The notes: generated by a model not told the origin, from the sequence alone. A stretch of DNA of 64,000 nucleotides from JACJVV01 sp964581515 (GCA_964581515.1 CAZOOV010000006.1:1-64000), one strand, 5' to 3'; positions 35,050 through 43,749 are shown, counted from the first letter of the stretch. Program-made: numbers and translations.

Positions 35050-35060
35050 TATTTATAAAC
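35050..35060 (+). promoter_or_regulatory. TATA element of membrane/DsbA-like operon
   Basis: TATTTATAAAC followed by a short leader and the Shine-Dalgarno TGAGGGGT (35081-35088) before the ATG at 35095. Confidence 0.55.
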
Positions 35061-35094
35061 AATCTATCTCAATATTGTAGTGAGGGGTCGTAAA

Positions 35095-35880
35095 ATGAAA
35101 CTAAAACTAAAATCTTCTAAACTAAAGAATTTTCTATCAAAGTATTTTTTTCCATTTATCTATTTCAAGTATAAGAAATTTTACAAGTTAATTAGTCTAG
35201 ATATGGTCTTTATGTTTTCGATTCTATCCATATTCCTTATAATGAGTTTCTTCTCAAATTCAATTCTTAGTAAAGGTATAAGTATCAAAGTTTTTTTCTC
35301 TGCATTATTATTACTTATATTATGGACATTAAGTATGGTCTTAGTATATTTTATTGTAAAATATCTCTTTTATAAGAGCATAAAACAGGAGCATAAATTC
35401 AAAAGTATTATGTGGAAACATGGATTAGCATTTATTTTAACACCTTTGTTAATATTTATTCTGATTTATATCTTTAATCTTTTGATAAATATTCTATTTA
35501 TACAGCAAAAAGTGGAAGGATTTGTGAAAATTATGGTGAAGATATTTATAATTCTGGGTTACATATTATTCCTAAACTTCCAGACATTTGACAAAGGAAG
35601 ATTTTTCCCAGGATATTGGAGTGGAATAAAATCAATCTTCTCAAAGAAATCAGTAATATTAATTTATACAGATGCAATTGTTATATTCTTAGGATTTGGA
35701 GTTTATTACTTTTCTCATTATATTTTAAGATTCATTTTTTTTACATTGTTAAATAATGTTAAGTTATTCAATATGATAATGCCAAAAATATTTTTAGTAA
35801 TACCCTTCATCTTACTAGGTCTACTCTTGACAGTAAACAAACTCATTGTATTTGAAATGAAGCCAAAGGAGTTAAAGTAA
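35095..35880 (+). CDS. Multi-pass membrane protein
   Basis: 261 residues from the ATG at 35095, chosen because the Shine-Dalgarno GAGGGGT is 7-9 bases upstream; the GTG at 35080 lies inside it. A basic N-terminal tail of about 35 residues is followed by about six hydrophobic helices. It looks like the proteins at 36526-37377 and 41572-42393 in size and helix arrangement, though clear residue identity is low. It is the first gene of an operon with a DsbA-like protein (8 bases downstream) and a second membrane protein. Function unknown. Confidence 0.72.
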   Translation: MKLKLKSSKLKNFLSKYFFPFIYFKYKKFYKLISLDMVFMFSILSIFLIMSFFSNSILSKGISIKVFFSALLLLILWTLSMVLVYFIVKYLFYKSIKQEHKFKSIMWKHGLAFILTPLLIFILIYIFNLLINILFIQQKVEGFVKIMVKIFIILGYILFLNFQTFDKGRFFPGYWSGIKSIFSKKSVILIYTDAIVIFLGFGVYYFSHYILRFIFFTLLNNVKLFNMIMPKIFLVIPFILLGLLLTVNKLIVFEMKPKELK

Positions 35881-35888
35881 GGTATAAA

Positions 35889-36542
35889 ATGAAATCAGAA
35901 AGTAGATTCTTATTTAGTTTAGCAATTATAATAATGATAGTTTTATTCCTTTCATCATTTCTTACATCCATAATTAAGACTCCTGATCCAGAAGTATTGA
36001 CATTTAATTATACGATGCATGATAAGCTTATTTTTGATGGTGATGATATTGCTAGAGGTACAAATTCAGATTCTAATCTAACATTTGCAATGTTTATGCA
36101 TTTTAAATGTCCTGGGTGTGCTGCACTGCATCCGATAATACAACGTTTGATGGTTAATCATCCTGAAGTCAATTTTCTTTTCAAACATGCTATTGATCTT
36201 AAGGATGAAGGCGAGATGTTTACTGCTAAATCATTTGAGTGTGCAAAACTCCAAGGCAATGGTTATGATCTTGCAGAATTTTTATACGGTTCAAAGTTCA
36301 AAAACTCTGATATCATTCCTTATCTACAAACTACTGATCTAAACATGCAATTATTCCTTGAATGCATGGATAATGCAGATATAGATAACCTTATTGAGGC
36401 TGATTCGATACACGCTCTTTATCTTAATGTTAGGGGTACTCCTACAGTGTTCCTTAATGGCATAAAGATAGAAGGTGCATATAATTATGAAGTATACAAT
36501 GAATTGATTGAGGCAGAATTAAAAAATGTCAATGATGAATGA
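35889..36542 (+). CDS. DsbA-like thiol-disulfide oxidoreductase
   Basis: 217 residues. Residues about 8-28 are a membrane anchor, so the catalytic domain faces outside. The active site is CPGC (Cys74 and Cys77, FKCPGCAALHP) and the cis-proline loop is RGTPTVFLNG; with the helical insertion between, this is the DsbA/DSBA-like fold. It should introduce or shuffle disulfides in exported proteins, fitting the Cys-containing lipoproteins in this window. The last 17 bases overlap the next gene. Confidence 0.9.
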   Translation: MKSESRFLFSLAIIIMIVLFLSSFLTSIIKTPDPEVLTFNYTMHDKLIFDGDDIARGTNSDSNLTFAMFMHFKCPGCAALHPIIQRLMVNHPEVNFLFKHAIDLKDEGEMFTAKSFECAKLQGNGYDLAEFLYGSKFKNSDIIPYLQTTDLNMQLFLECMDNADIDNLIEADSIHALYLNVRGTPTVFLNGIKIEGAYNYEVYNELIEAELKNVNDE

Positions 36543-37377
36543 TTTTAAGGTTTCAATGAAAGAAGCTTGGAAGAGAGTAAAGGCAAACAAGAAATATTTT
36601 TTCTTAGCTATCGCTTTTGATCTTATATTTTGGCTTTTTTATATCTTTGTCACAGGAAATTACATTTTCAAGATAGAAGATAACTTAAAAGCAATAGGCA
36701 TAGTGGCATTGACTGCGCAAGGTTTGCAAGGTAGTGCAGCTCCTTCATTTCTTCAATTGTTATTCAATTCACAGACCAGTCCTTACTTATGGACAATATT
36801 GCTCTTGCTTGCATTAAATTTAGTAAGCATATACATACTATTGTCATTGTTTGGTATTTCAACATATATTACTTTTAATCTTAATAGTTTCTCAATGAAA
36901 GGTCTTGTGAAATACATCAAGAAATTCCTGGTTGTAACAATACCTTGGCTGATAATATTTTCCGTATTTGAAGTAATATCATTTCATTTTCACATAATGG
37001 ATACATTGAGGCCTAAGTTTGATCTTCCACCAACATTTTTCCCTATTTTCAAGATTATCTTCTTATTGCTTTTTATCTATTTCATAACAATCTCGCTCCT
37101 TATTGATAAGAAGAAGAATTTCAGGAACTCATTCAAGATTGGACTTAGGAAATTTACAAAGATATTTCCTGTCTATTTTATCTTGATATTGGTTCTTTAT
37201 CTAATAATACATAAGTATGTGACTTTATTTCTCCTGAATCTAAGCTCATTCATATTTGGCTTGCCATTGTTATTGCCATTGTTATTTGCTGTTGCAGTAC
37301 TACTTCCATTTTTATCATTAGCAAGAGTTATAATTAAAGCACATATGATAAAAATGAAAATAATTAAGGAAAAGTAA
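36526..37377 (+). CDS. Multi-pass membrane protein, third gene of DsbA-like operon
   Basis: 283 residues; ATGs at 36526, 36532 and 36535 are all possible starts and overlap the DsbA-like gene. A basic amphipathic N-terminus (FKVSMKEAWKRVKANKKYF) leads to a first helix, an extracellular loop with TAQGLQGSAAP, and about five more helices. The first 35 residues resemble the start of the 41572 gene product in layout (KEIKKTLEYVKKNKLRS before the first helix). The family is unknown to me; a permease or a membrane partner of the oxidoreductase would fit the context. Confidence 0.7.
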   Translation: MSMMNDFKVSMKEAWKRVKANKKYFFLAIAFDLIFWLFYIFVTGNYIFKIEDNLKAIGIVALTAQGLQGSAAPSFLQLLFNSQTSPYLWTILLLLALNLVSIYILLSLFGISTYITFNLNSFSMKGLVKYIKKFLVVTIPWLIIFSVFEVISFHFHIMDTLRPKFDLPPTFFPIFKIIFLLLFIYFITISLLIDKKKNFRNSFKIGLRKFTKIFPVYFILILVLYLIIHKYVTLFLLNLSSFIFGLPLLLPLLFAVAVLLPFLSLARVIIKAHMIKMKIIKEK

Positions 37378-37425
37378 AATCAAAAGAAGAATAAAACTAA
37401 TGAAAAAATAAGATTGTCTAAAAAA

Positions 37426-38034
37426 ATGAAAGACTTAATTGAAAGCTTAAAAAAAAGGAAATTTAATGTCCATCAAGTGAAAAATAAGGACGAAGCAAGA
37501 GAGAAAGTTTTAAGTCTTCTCAAACCTGGAGAAAGCATAGGCTGGGGAGGAAGTATGTCTTGCAAGGAATGTGGGATCTATGATGCACTCAGACAGCGAG
37601 AGGACATAACTACAGTTGATAGGGAACTTGGAAAAACTCCTGAAGAAATTGAGAAGTTCATGCATAATTGCTTTAATGCAACTTGGTTTGTTACAAGTGC
37701 AAATGCTCTTTTGACAGATGGAAGAATAATAAATATTGATGGCAAGGGCAATAGGGTAGCTGCAACAATTTACGGACCTGAAAACGTGATTTTTGTCATA
37801 GGAAAAAACAAGATTGTTGATGGAAGTCTTGAAGAAGGCATATCAAGAGTTAAGAATGTAGCTTCACCACCAAACACAAAACGCTTAGACAAGAAGACTC
37901 CTTGCGCGGTGACTGGTGAGTGTGCAGATTGTGCTTCTCCTGATAGGATTTGCAGGTCAGTTGCGATAATAGAGTGGCAGAAGAATAACGATGGTATACA
38001 TGTTATTTTAGTTGATGAAGAATTAGGTTATTGA
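37426..38034 (+). CDS. LUD-domain protein (LutC/YkgG-like)
   Basis: 202 residues from the ATG at 37426; a TTG at 37414 in the same frame is an alternative. The LUD fold motifs are visible: GESIGWGGSMSCKECGIYDAL, then NCFNATWFVTSANALLTDGRI and VIFVIGKNKIVDGSLEEGI. Four cysteines in the C-terminal part (PCAVTGECADC, RICRS) may bind metal. LUD proteins are linked to lactate/hydroxy-acid oxidation as companions of iron-sulfur oxidoreductases in bacteria, but stand-alone archaeal members are uncharacterised. No lut partner genes are present. Confidence 0.85.
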   Translation: MKDLIESLKKRKFNVHQVKNKDEAREKVLSLLKPGESIGWGGSMSCKECGIYDALRQREDITTVDRELGKTPEEIEKFMHNCFNATWFVTSANALLTDGRIINIDGKGNRVAATIYGPENVIFVIGKNKIVDGSLEEGISRVKNVASPPNTKRLDKKTPCAVTGECADCASPDRICRSVAIIEWQKNNDGIHVILVDEELGY

Positions 38035-38077
38035 ATTATTTATTAATTCTTTTTTATTAAAATTAATATTAATGGGA

Positions 38078-39022
38078 CTAATACTCTAGTCCCATTCTGC
38101 AGTCTGTCAGATCAAGAAGTATTTCCAGTATCTGCTTCATGCTTGTCAGATGCAATAGCTCTTCATTAGGTATCTTTTTGATTTCCTTTTTTATCATATA
38201 TTTTACTTCATCCCTATTTCTGCTTAGTTCATTAACAATCTCAAAATCAAAATTATAGAACAGTTCATAATATTTATTAATCGACTTGTTGATTTGTTCC
38301 CATATTGTAATTGTTTCCTGACTAAATTTCTTATTGTATTTCATGACTTCTCTTGCAGTATACTTAAGGATATCCACTATCTTATCCATAGAAGCGATGA
38401 TGTGATAATAAAAGCATGTCTGCTTTACATCTGGATAACCATATTTATTTAGTAACCTTAAACAGTATGTTACGAACTTGTTGATGTTATCATGTTTTTC
38501 TTCAATAGTTCCTAAAAGATTCATATCTTTTTTTCTTATTCCTTCTACTAAGCTCTCAGCAGTTTCATTGATAAGCAAAAAAGCCCTCCTCAGGATTGCT
38601 TTGAAATCCTCTCCTTCTTCTTTTCCAATATATTTTATCAGCATTCTACTTTCTGATTGTTCAATTACTTCTGCTCCTATGCATCTGTTGACTATCTTAT
38701 GGATTGTAGCAGAAATGCTTACTTCTTCTCCTTTTCTGTAATGCTTGGTTATTGGGTTATCAAAGGTTACTTCTATTTCATTATAACCGAATCTATACAA
38801 GCTTTGTATGTAAAGGAGTAGTGAAGTCCTATCGAGTTTAGTGATATTCACTGATATCTTATCTATGCTCAGGGATTCTTTTGTGCTCAATATGAGCTTA
38901 TTTCCTTCAATATCAATAAATACGCAGTCTCCTTTATTCAAGTCTCTTTCTTTGAGCCATTTAAGTGGCAATGCTACTGTGAGGCTAGATAATCCATGCT
39001 GAATCAGTTTTCTTTGCTCCAT
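38078..39022 (-). CDS. AbrB-PhoU fusion regulator
   Basis: 314 residues. Residues 1-50 (RKLIQHGLSSLTVALPLKWL, then GDCVFIDIEGNKLIL) form a SpoVT/AbrB-like swapped-hairpin DNA-binding domain; residues about 120-310 contain two PhoU-type three-helix bundles. In archaea this combination is the usual phosphate-responsive regulator. No phosphate transporter genes lie nearby. It is divergent from the 39160 operon across a perfect 9-bp inverted repeat, which is a good candidate for its own binding site. Start: ATG at 39022 with a TATA near 39043-39052 (minus strand). Confidence 0.88.
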   Translation of the reverse strand: MEQRKLIQHGLSSLTVALPLKWLKERDLNKGDCVFIDIEGNKLILSTKESLSIDKISVNITKLDRTSLLLYIQSLYRFGYNEIEVTFDNPITKHYRKGEEVSISATIHKIVNRCIGAEVIEQSESRMLIKYIGKEEGEDFKAILRRAFLLINETAESLVEGIRKKDMNLLGTIEEKHDNINKFVTYCLRLLNKYGYPDVKQTCFYYHIIASMDKIVDILKYTAREVMKYNKKFSQETITIWEQINKSINKYYELFYNFDFEIVNELSRNRDEVKYMIKKEIKKIPNEELLHLTSMKQILEILLDLTDCRMGLEY

Positions 39023-39052
39023 TCTAACCTAAAATCTATTGAGATATATAAA

Positions 39053-39077
39053 TTTTATGTATATTATGTACATAAAA
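39053..39077. promoter_or_regulatory. Perfect inverted-repeat operator next to AbrB-PhoU gene
   Basis: TTTTATGTA (39053-39061), a 7-base spacer, and TACATAAAA (39069-39077) are exact inverse copies. Within it TTATGTACATAA (39064-39075) is itself a perfect palindrome. The site abuts the minus-strand TATA of the regulator gene and is about 80 bases before the microprotein ATG. Confidence 0.6.
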
Positions 39078-39159
39078 TAAAAAATGTATGCCAAGAATAC
39101 TTATAGATGTATATCATTCTCTATTACAGAAGGTGATGGCGACTATTAGGAGGCAAAAA

Positions 39160-39240
39160 ATGACACAAAAAACAGGTACATTAGGACATAAGAAAATGGT
39201 TTATTATGAATATGATGAAAAAGGATGGGTCAGCGAATAA
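39160..39240 (+). CDS. 26-residue microprotein
   Basis: Very short gene with an almost perfect Shine-Dalgarno (TTAGGAGGC, 5-7 bases before the ATG). The product is small, with a basic front (TQKTGTLGHKK) and an aromatic/acidic end (VYYEYDEKGWVSE). An ATG 24 bases upstream in frame (39136) would add MATIRRQK but lacks a properly spaced ribosome-binding site. It precedes the 39265 gene by 24 bases, so it could be a leader peptide, a small regulator, or a partner of the downstream proteins. Confidence 0.5.
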   Translation: MTQKTGTLGHKKMVYYEYDEKGWVSE

Positions 39241-39264
39241 TTATTTACAGACCAGAGGCTAAAA

Positions 39265-39858
39265 ATGAACAACGAACAATTTCAGGAAATATATGATTAT
39301 ATTGCACAGCGTAAAGTAGTAGTTGATGATATTTTACAAACAATTGTTCGTAGGAGTGCTACTAATTTAGGAGCCGAGATGCGTACAACAGAAACAGGTC
39401 TTATTTTTTCAAATGGAATAGATGGACTTACACCTGGTGTTGAAGGTGAAAATTGGAGACCTTATACTTCTTCAGAACTCAAATCAATGGAAAAAAAGAG
39501 TCCTACATTTGGAGCTATAGCGCAACTTCATCAATGGGGATTATTGGGTTGGATAAGATATGATGATGAAGGTAGTGCAATGGATCAATATTCTGTTGAT
39601 GTAAAATTAGCTATGGTATTAATTCCTGGTGTAATCAGAGAAGTGCCACAAGAAAATGCAAACTCTAAATATTTATTGTTAACTAGTGGGTATGTAGAGC
39701 TGACAGAAAAGGAGAAAGCATTACAATCTGATACTGATGCAAATTTAAGCAGATATGACAGACTTAAACAAAATGTTGGAAAAAGAGATTTAACAACTAA
39801 TCAAGATCTAATTGATGTTGATAATATAGTAAAGAGATTATATGATCCGAGGAGATAA
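39265..39858 (+). CDS. Uncharacterised 197-residue protein
   Basis: Not recognised. It is soluble, acidic, with a helical N-terminus (QFQEIYDYIAQRKVVVDDIL), a central beta part (VKLAMVLIPGVIREV, YLLLTSGYVELTEKEKAL) and a helical C-terminus. No cysteine, no signal. Only 3 bases separate it from the next gene, so the two are translated together. Tryptophans in EGENWRPYTSSE and HQWGLLGWIRYDDEG might mark a ligand pocket. Part of the four-gene unit with the Nudix protein. Confidence 0.7.
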   Translation: MNNEQFQEIYDYIAQRKVVVDDILQTIVRRSATNLGAEMRTTETGLIFSNGIDGLTPGVEGENWRPYTSSELKSMEKKSPTFGAIAQLHQWGLLGWIRYDDEGSAMDQYSVDVKLAMVLIPGVIREVPQENANSKYLLLTSGYVELTEKEKALQSDTDANLSRYDRLKQNVGKRDLTTNQDLIDVDNIVKRLYDPRR

Positions 39859-39861
39859 AAA

Positions 39862-40884
39862 ATGAAAAAGAAAAAAAACACTTCAGAATCCCCAAAAAAG
39901 AAATTGGAAAAACTACCACTTACCATCTTAGAAGAAGACAGTCATCTGGATCCAGATCACGTCCTTCTAGGTGGTGAAGATGACGATCAGACCAAAGGTA
40001 CGGATGATATGGGTAAGTACAGGCTTACAGCAAGATTCGGTTTCAGGGCAAAGAGCGACAATATCTATGAATTCGATCATGAATTTAGAGACATCTTTGA
40101 AGGTATGTTCCCTGGAGAATTGCATTTTTCAAGTACAGTATTAACAAATGGATTCTCAGGACCTTCACGTGCTTCAATCATCAGATATATAGATGATATG
40201 TCTCATGCAGTCGATTCTCTTGAAAGATATGACATGGTAAGACATGCAAGAAGCCATGGCTTGCGTGCACGTGGAAAAGATGAGGTATATGGAGGCTGGT
40301 TAGATCTTCAAGTTGATGTCTCAGATGCAACAATGCTTTTTCCTGCAATATTTCCAAGAGTTAGTGACAGGCATTATGCAATTAAGGTAACCTATAATTC
40401 ATTCAATGATATCATAGGTGCTGGACTAAATGAGCCTGCAATACAAAGATTAAAAGATGGACTAGGAGATTTTCTTGTAGGATATACGGATATGACTGCT
40501 TTTAAGAATGACCAAAAGAGAGTAAGAGATGAATACTACGGACACCAGACTTTAGTCAGAACTTCTGGAGACATAACTTATACAAAAGGACATGGTTTCA
40601 GAAAAGATGAAGATGACTTTGCACAAGAAGGAGAAAGTCTTGATATAGGTTGCCTAGGAATAAGGATAGAGCGACCAAAAGATGGCAAGGTTGATGTTGT
40701 GCGTCTTGGAACAGATGTTGCAAACTTTATGAGCAGAACTGACTTTGCAAAGAGAGCGAATGGAATTGAGGCTTTGATGAACAGATATGAAAATGTATTG
40801 AAGCACAGGGATTCTTGGGTAAGCGGTTCCGCATATAGACTTTTTGATGAGATGTGTAAATTAAAGGTGCATCCAAATGCCTGA
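39862..40884 (+). CDS. Uncharacterised 340-residue protein
   Basis: Not recognised. A lysine-rich start (MKKKKNTSESPKKKLEKL) is followed by an acidic linker (about residues 25-50) and then a long mixed alpha/beta domain with charged motifs HEFRDIFEGMFPGELHFSS, VRHARSHGLRARGKDE and YGGWLDLQVDVSDA. The abundance of His, Arg and Asp suggests an enzyme, but no known active-site signature is visible. Neither a signal peptide nor a membrane helix is present. It overlaps the Nudix gene by 8 bases. Confidence 0.72.
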   Translation: MKKKKNTSESPKKKLEKLPLTILEEDSHLDPDHVLLGGEDDDQTKGTDDMGKYRLTARFGFRAKSDNIYEFDHEFRDIFEGMFPGELHFSSTVLTNGFSGPSRASIIRYIDDMSHAVDSLERYDMVRHARSHGLRARGKDEVYGGWLDLQVDVSDATMLFPAIFPRVSDRHYAIKVTYNSFNDIIGAGLNEPAIQRLKDGLGDFLVGYTDMTAFKNDQKRVRDEYYGHQTLVRTSGDITYTKGHGFRKDEDDFAQEGESLDIGCLGIRIERPKDGKVDVVRLGTDVANFMSRTDFAKRANGIEALMNRYENVLKHRDSWVSGSAYRLFDEMCKLKVHPNA

Positions 40885-41512
40885 ATTACTTAATGTCTAT
40901 GATTTAGAAGGTAACTTTCTTTACCCCCAGGAAAGGAAAGAATTCTATTCCGAGATCAAAAAAGAGTATGCTAAGAAGGGAAAGATCTCAAGGAAAGTGG
41001 GCTCTGTCAGGGTCCTGCTTCTTAATTCTAAAGGAAGAATCTATCTTCAGAAAAGAAGTTTCAAGAAAGCAGAAAATCCTGGGCTTTTTGATAAAAGCGT
41101 AGGCGGACATGTTTCAAGCGGACATTCAGATGATATGACAGCAGTAAGAGAATGTGCAGAAGAGCTTGGATTCCCAGTTTCAATCCTTACGAAAAAGGAG
41201 TTCAATGATGCAATATCATTGACAGATCTTAACATAATTGGTATCTTTAGAAAGATTGACCAGTTAAAAAATTTTGAGTCTGTTCGTGTAACAAAGGAAG
41301 GATCTGAATTCATTCAGCCATTCATGTCATCTATTTACATAGGTTATTATGATGGTCCTATTAAATTCGTTGACGGAGAAAGTATAGGTATAGAGACATT
41401 CTCTATTGACGAACTCAAAGAAGAGATTGATAGTAATCCTGGGAAATATACAGAAGACTTAAAATTCATGGTTAGGAAATATGAAGACTATCTGAAGCCG
41501 ATGGCTGCATAA
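40877..41512 (+). CDS. Nudix-family protein with altered Nudix box
   Basis: 211 residues; the fold and layout match the IPP-isomerase/YfcD branch (KISRKVGSVRVLLLNSKGRI, then YLQKRS, then KSVGGHVSSGH). The box reads GGHVSSGHSDDMTAVRECAEELGF: RE, EE and G are in place, but the Glu expected a few residues before the helix is replaced (GHS rather than GES). Nudix proteins hydrolyse nucleoside diphosphate-linked compounds or isomerise isopentenyl diphosphate using Mg. Activity is plausible but not certain. Its start overlaps the 340-residue gene. Confidence 0.85.
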   Translation: MPELLNVYDLEGNFLYPQERKEFYSEIKKEYAKKGKISRKVGSVRVLLLNSKGRIYLQKRSFKKAENPGLFDKSVGGHVSSGHSDDMTAVRECAEELGFPVSILTKKEFNDAISLTDLNIIGIFRKIDQLKNFESVRVTKEGSEFIQPFMSSIYIGYYDGPIKFVDGESIGIETFSIDELKEEIDSNPGKYTEDLKFMVRKYEDYLKPMAA

Positions 41513-41571
41513 TTCTTATTCTTTAATATTTTATTTTTTAAAATTATTTTCTAGAATTATTTTCCTAATTC

Positions 41572-42393
41572 TTATTTCTTCTTTTTTATATTCTTAATAT
41601 TATTTTTTCCTTCAGCTACAACAACACATTCAATTAAGAATATCTTTGATAATGTGAAATAACAGAAGAATATCCCTATCGTAAGTATCAGCATTATCAG
41701 CATTCCAACTGCTCCGATTTCAAGAGCAAGAGGCAATTGTAGAAATGCAAGTGTAAACCAGAAAATTATTCCAACTATGATGTGGATGAAAAAGAGTTTA
41801 AGTCCTTTTCTCTTTAATATATCTAAGCTGTTTTTAATCGCTTTCTTCTTTCTCATCTCAACAAATGCAACTAAACCAATAAAATATATTACATAGCATA
41901 TCAAGATAAATAATACAACAGAAGACATTGATTTCTCTGGGAGTACGACATTTTCAGCCACAAATCCCTTAACATCAATTATCATTCTAAATATTAACCA
42001 TAATACCCCTTGTATAATTACACTAATTCCAAAAAACATTACAGGATACCACGATTTGAGCTTCTTTAGTATAATACTGAAGAAAAGTGTATATACGATA
42101 TTTACAAGAAGCAATATACTGATGGTAAGCTTGCCTACATCTTCTCTAATCTGTTTTCCTAATAGATTTATCTCTTCAGCGTGTGCACTCAGTTTTGTCA
42201 GAGAACCAATCTCAGTTGTTCCTGATTCATCCATCAATTGATTAAATACAATTACATTCTTCTGTATAGAAGGCATATATTGAAGCATTAAAGCTAGAAA
42301 TATAATTACAAATAGAACATCAAGAGCTAAACATCCAATACTTCTTAATTTATTCTTCTTCACATACTCTAAAGTCTTCTTGATTTCCTTCAT
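41572..42393 (-). CDS. Multi-pass membrane protein
   Basis: 273 residues. A basic amphipathic start (MKEIKKTLEYVKKNKLRS) precedes the first helix; an extracellular helical loop of about 60 residues follows (QKNVIVFNQLMDESGTTEIG), then about five more helices and a basic Lys-rich C-terminus (NNIKNIKKKK). The layout matches the products of 35095 and 36526, so these may be paralogues of one orphan family. A minus-strand TATA-like TAAATTATTTAAAC lies about 27 bases before the ATG (leaderless). Function unknown. Confidence 0.7.
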   Translation of the reverse strand: MKEIKKTLEYVKKNKLRSIGCLALDVLFVIIFLALMLQYMPSIQKNVIVFNQLMDESGTTEIGSLTKLSAHAEEINLLGKQIREDVGKLTISILLLVNIVYTLFFSIILKKLKSWYPVMFFGISVIIQGVLWLIFRMIIDVKGFVAENVVLPEKSMSSVVLFILICYVIYFIGLVAFVEMRKKKAIKNSLDILKRKGLKLFFIHIIVGIIFWFTLAFLQLPLALEIGAVGMLIMLILTIGIFFCYFTLSKIFLIECVVVAEGKNNIKNIKKKK

Positions 42394-42564
42394 ACTAACA
42401 TCCAGATTAGCTCAGTTTAAATAATTTATCACAATGATCAAAAGAATTGAGTTGCGAGGCAATACGATATGGATTCAGTCTGCCGAGTGGTGTTATTATG
42501 TTTTAGCTAATTATTCTCAGATGAGACCCCAAAATATAAAAGGACAAACCCACTAAACCTTCAC

Positions 42565-43749
42565 ATGGAGATATATCAACCAGAAGAGGATTCATACCTT
42601 CTAGCAAAATATGTAGAGAAGTATGTTAAAAAAGGGAACAAAGTACTTGATGTAGGGTGTGGGTCAGGTATACAGTCAGAAACCGCCTTGAAGAAGACAA
42701 AAGATGTACTTGGCGTAGATATAAATCCAAATGCAATTAAACACTGTAAATCTTCAGAGTATACAAAAGGAGCAAAATTTCAGAAAAGCAATCTCTTTTC
42801 AAATGTAAAAGGAAAGTTTAACATAATTATCTTCAATCCACCTTATCTTCCTGACGCAAAAGATCCAAAAGAGATCAAAGCTTATACTACAGGAGGAAAA
42901 CATGGCTACGAAATAATTGACAAATTCTTGCAAGAAGCTAATAATCACCTCGCAGATGACGGAATCATCTTAATTGTTTTCTCAAACTTGACAAAAAAGA
43001 GAAAAGTAGATGAAATAATAGAAAATTATCTTTTTGAAAGCAAACTGTTGGAAGAAAAAAGTTTATTTTATGAGAAATTATATTGCTATAAAATAAAAAA
43101 GTCAGGATTACTAAAAAAATTCAACAAAAATAAAATAAAAAATCCTTCTTATCTTGCAAAAGGAAAAAGAGGCATGGTATTCAAGGGAGTTTACAAAGGA
43201 AAACAGTGTGTAGTAAAGATTCATCTTCCTAAAAGTAAGGCGTTTTGCACTATCGATAAAGAAGCACGATGGATGAAGTACATGAATAATCTTAAAATCG
43301 GACCTAAGCTCTACCATGCAGATAAAGAGATGGTGATAAGCGAATATATAGATGGGACATTAATTCTAGACTATTTCGAAAGCAACACAAAACAAAAGAT
43401 AAAGAAAGTTATACTCATTGTTCTTGATCAAATGCATCTTTTGGACAAGAAAGGAGTAGAGAAGAAAGAGATGTGTAGACCATATAAGCATATAATTGTA
43501 AGGAAAGACAAACCCATTCTCATTGATGCTAAGAAATCAAAGATTTCTGGCATCTCTAAAACAGATGAACCTGTTTTGATAGATTTCGAAAGGACAAGAC
43601 CAACAGAAAAACCTCAGAATGTGACTCAATTCTTGCAGTTTATAGTTGGCCCGTTGAAGCTCAACCAAAATAAGATAATTACACTAAGCAAGAAATATAA
43701 GCAGGATTATGACATAAAAGAAATCAAAAAGTATTTATATGACATCTGA
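42565..43749 (+). CDS. HemK-type methyltransferase fused to COG2112-like kinase
   Basis: 394 residues with two domains. Residues 1-185: methyltransferase with motif I (VLDVGCGSGIQ), an acidic SAM-binding loop (LGVDINPNAI) and the NPPYLP motif that in HemK/PrmC/Mtq2 enzymes marks glutamine (or amino-base) N-methylation. Residues about 195-394: a small protein-kinase-like domain with glycine-rich loop (YLAKGKRGMVFKGVYKG), the ATP lysine (CVVKIHL), the unusual catalytic loop of the COG2112 family (CRPYKHIIVR) and a metal-binding IDFERTR. Within the latter, KPILIDAKKSK is followed by EPVLIDFERTR, a short internal duplication. The TATA AAAATATAAAAG is 25 bases before the ATG. Fusion suggests that translation-factor methylation and phosphorylation are linked (inference). 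Confidence 0.85.
   Translation: MEIYQPEEDSYLLAKYVEKYVKKGNKVLDVGCGSGIQSETALKKTKDVLGVDINPNAIKHCKSSEYTKGAKFQKSNLFSNVKGKFNIIIFNPPYLPDAKDPKEIKAYTTGGKHGYEIIDKFLQEANNHLADDGIILIVFSNLTKKRKVDEIIENYLFESKLLEEKSLFYEKLYCYKIKKSGLLKKFNKNKIKNPSYLAKGKRGMVFKGVYKGKQCVVKIHLPKSKAFCTIDKEARWMKYMNNLKIGPKLYHADKEMVISEYIDGTLILDYFESNTKQKIKKVILIVLDQMHLLDKKGVEKKEMCRPYKHIIVRKDKPILIDAKKSKISGISKTDEPVLIDFERTRPTEKPQNVTQFLQFIVGPLKLNQNKIITLSKKYKQDYDIKEIKKYLYDI

Noticed and set aside
37399..37413. ATG start upstream of the LUD gene
   Set aside because: The ATG at 37399 leads to a stop after two codons; the gene starts at 37426 or at the TTG at 37414.
42434..42556. Possible 40-residue plus-strand frame before the methyltransferase-kinase gene
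   Set aside because: The nearest TATA-like element is too close to its ATG, no ribosome-binding site is seen, and the promoter of the next gene lies within it. A real small protein is not excluded.
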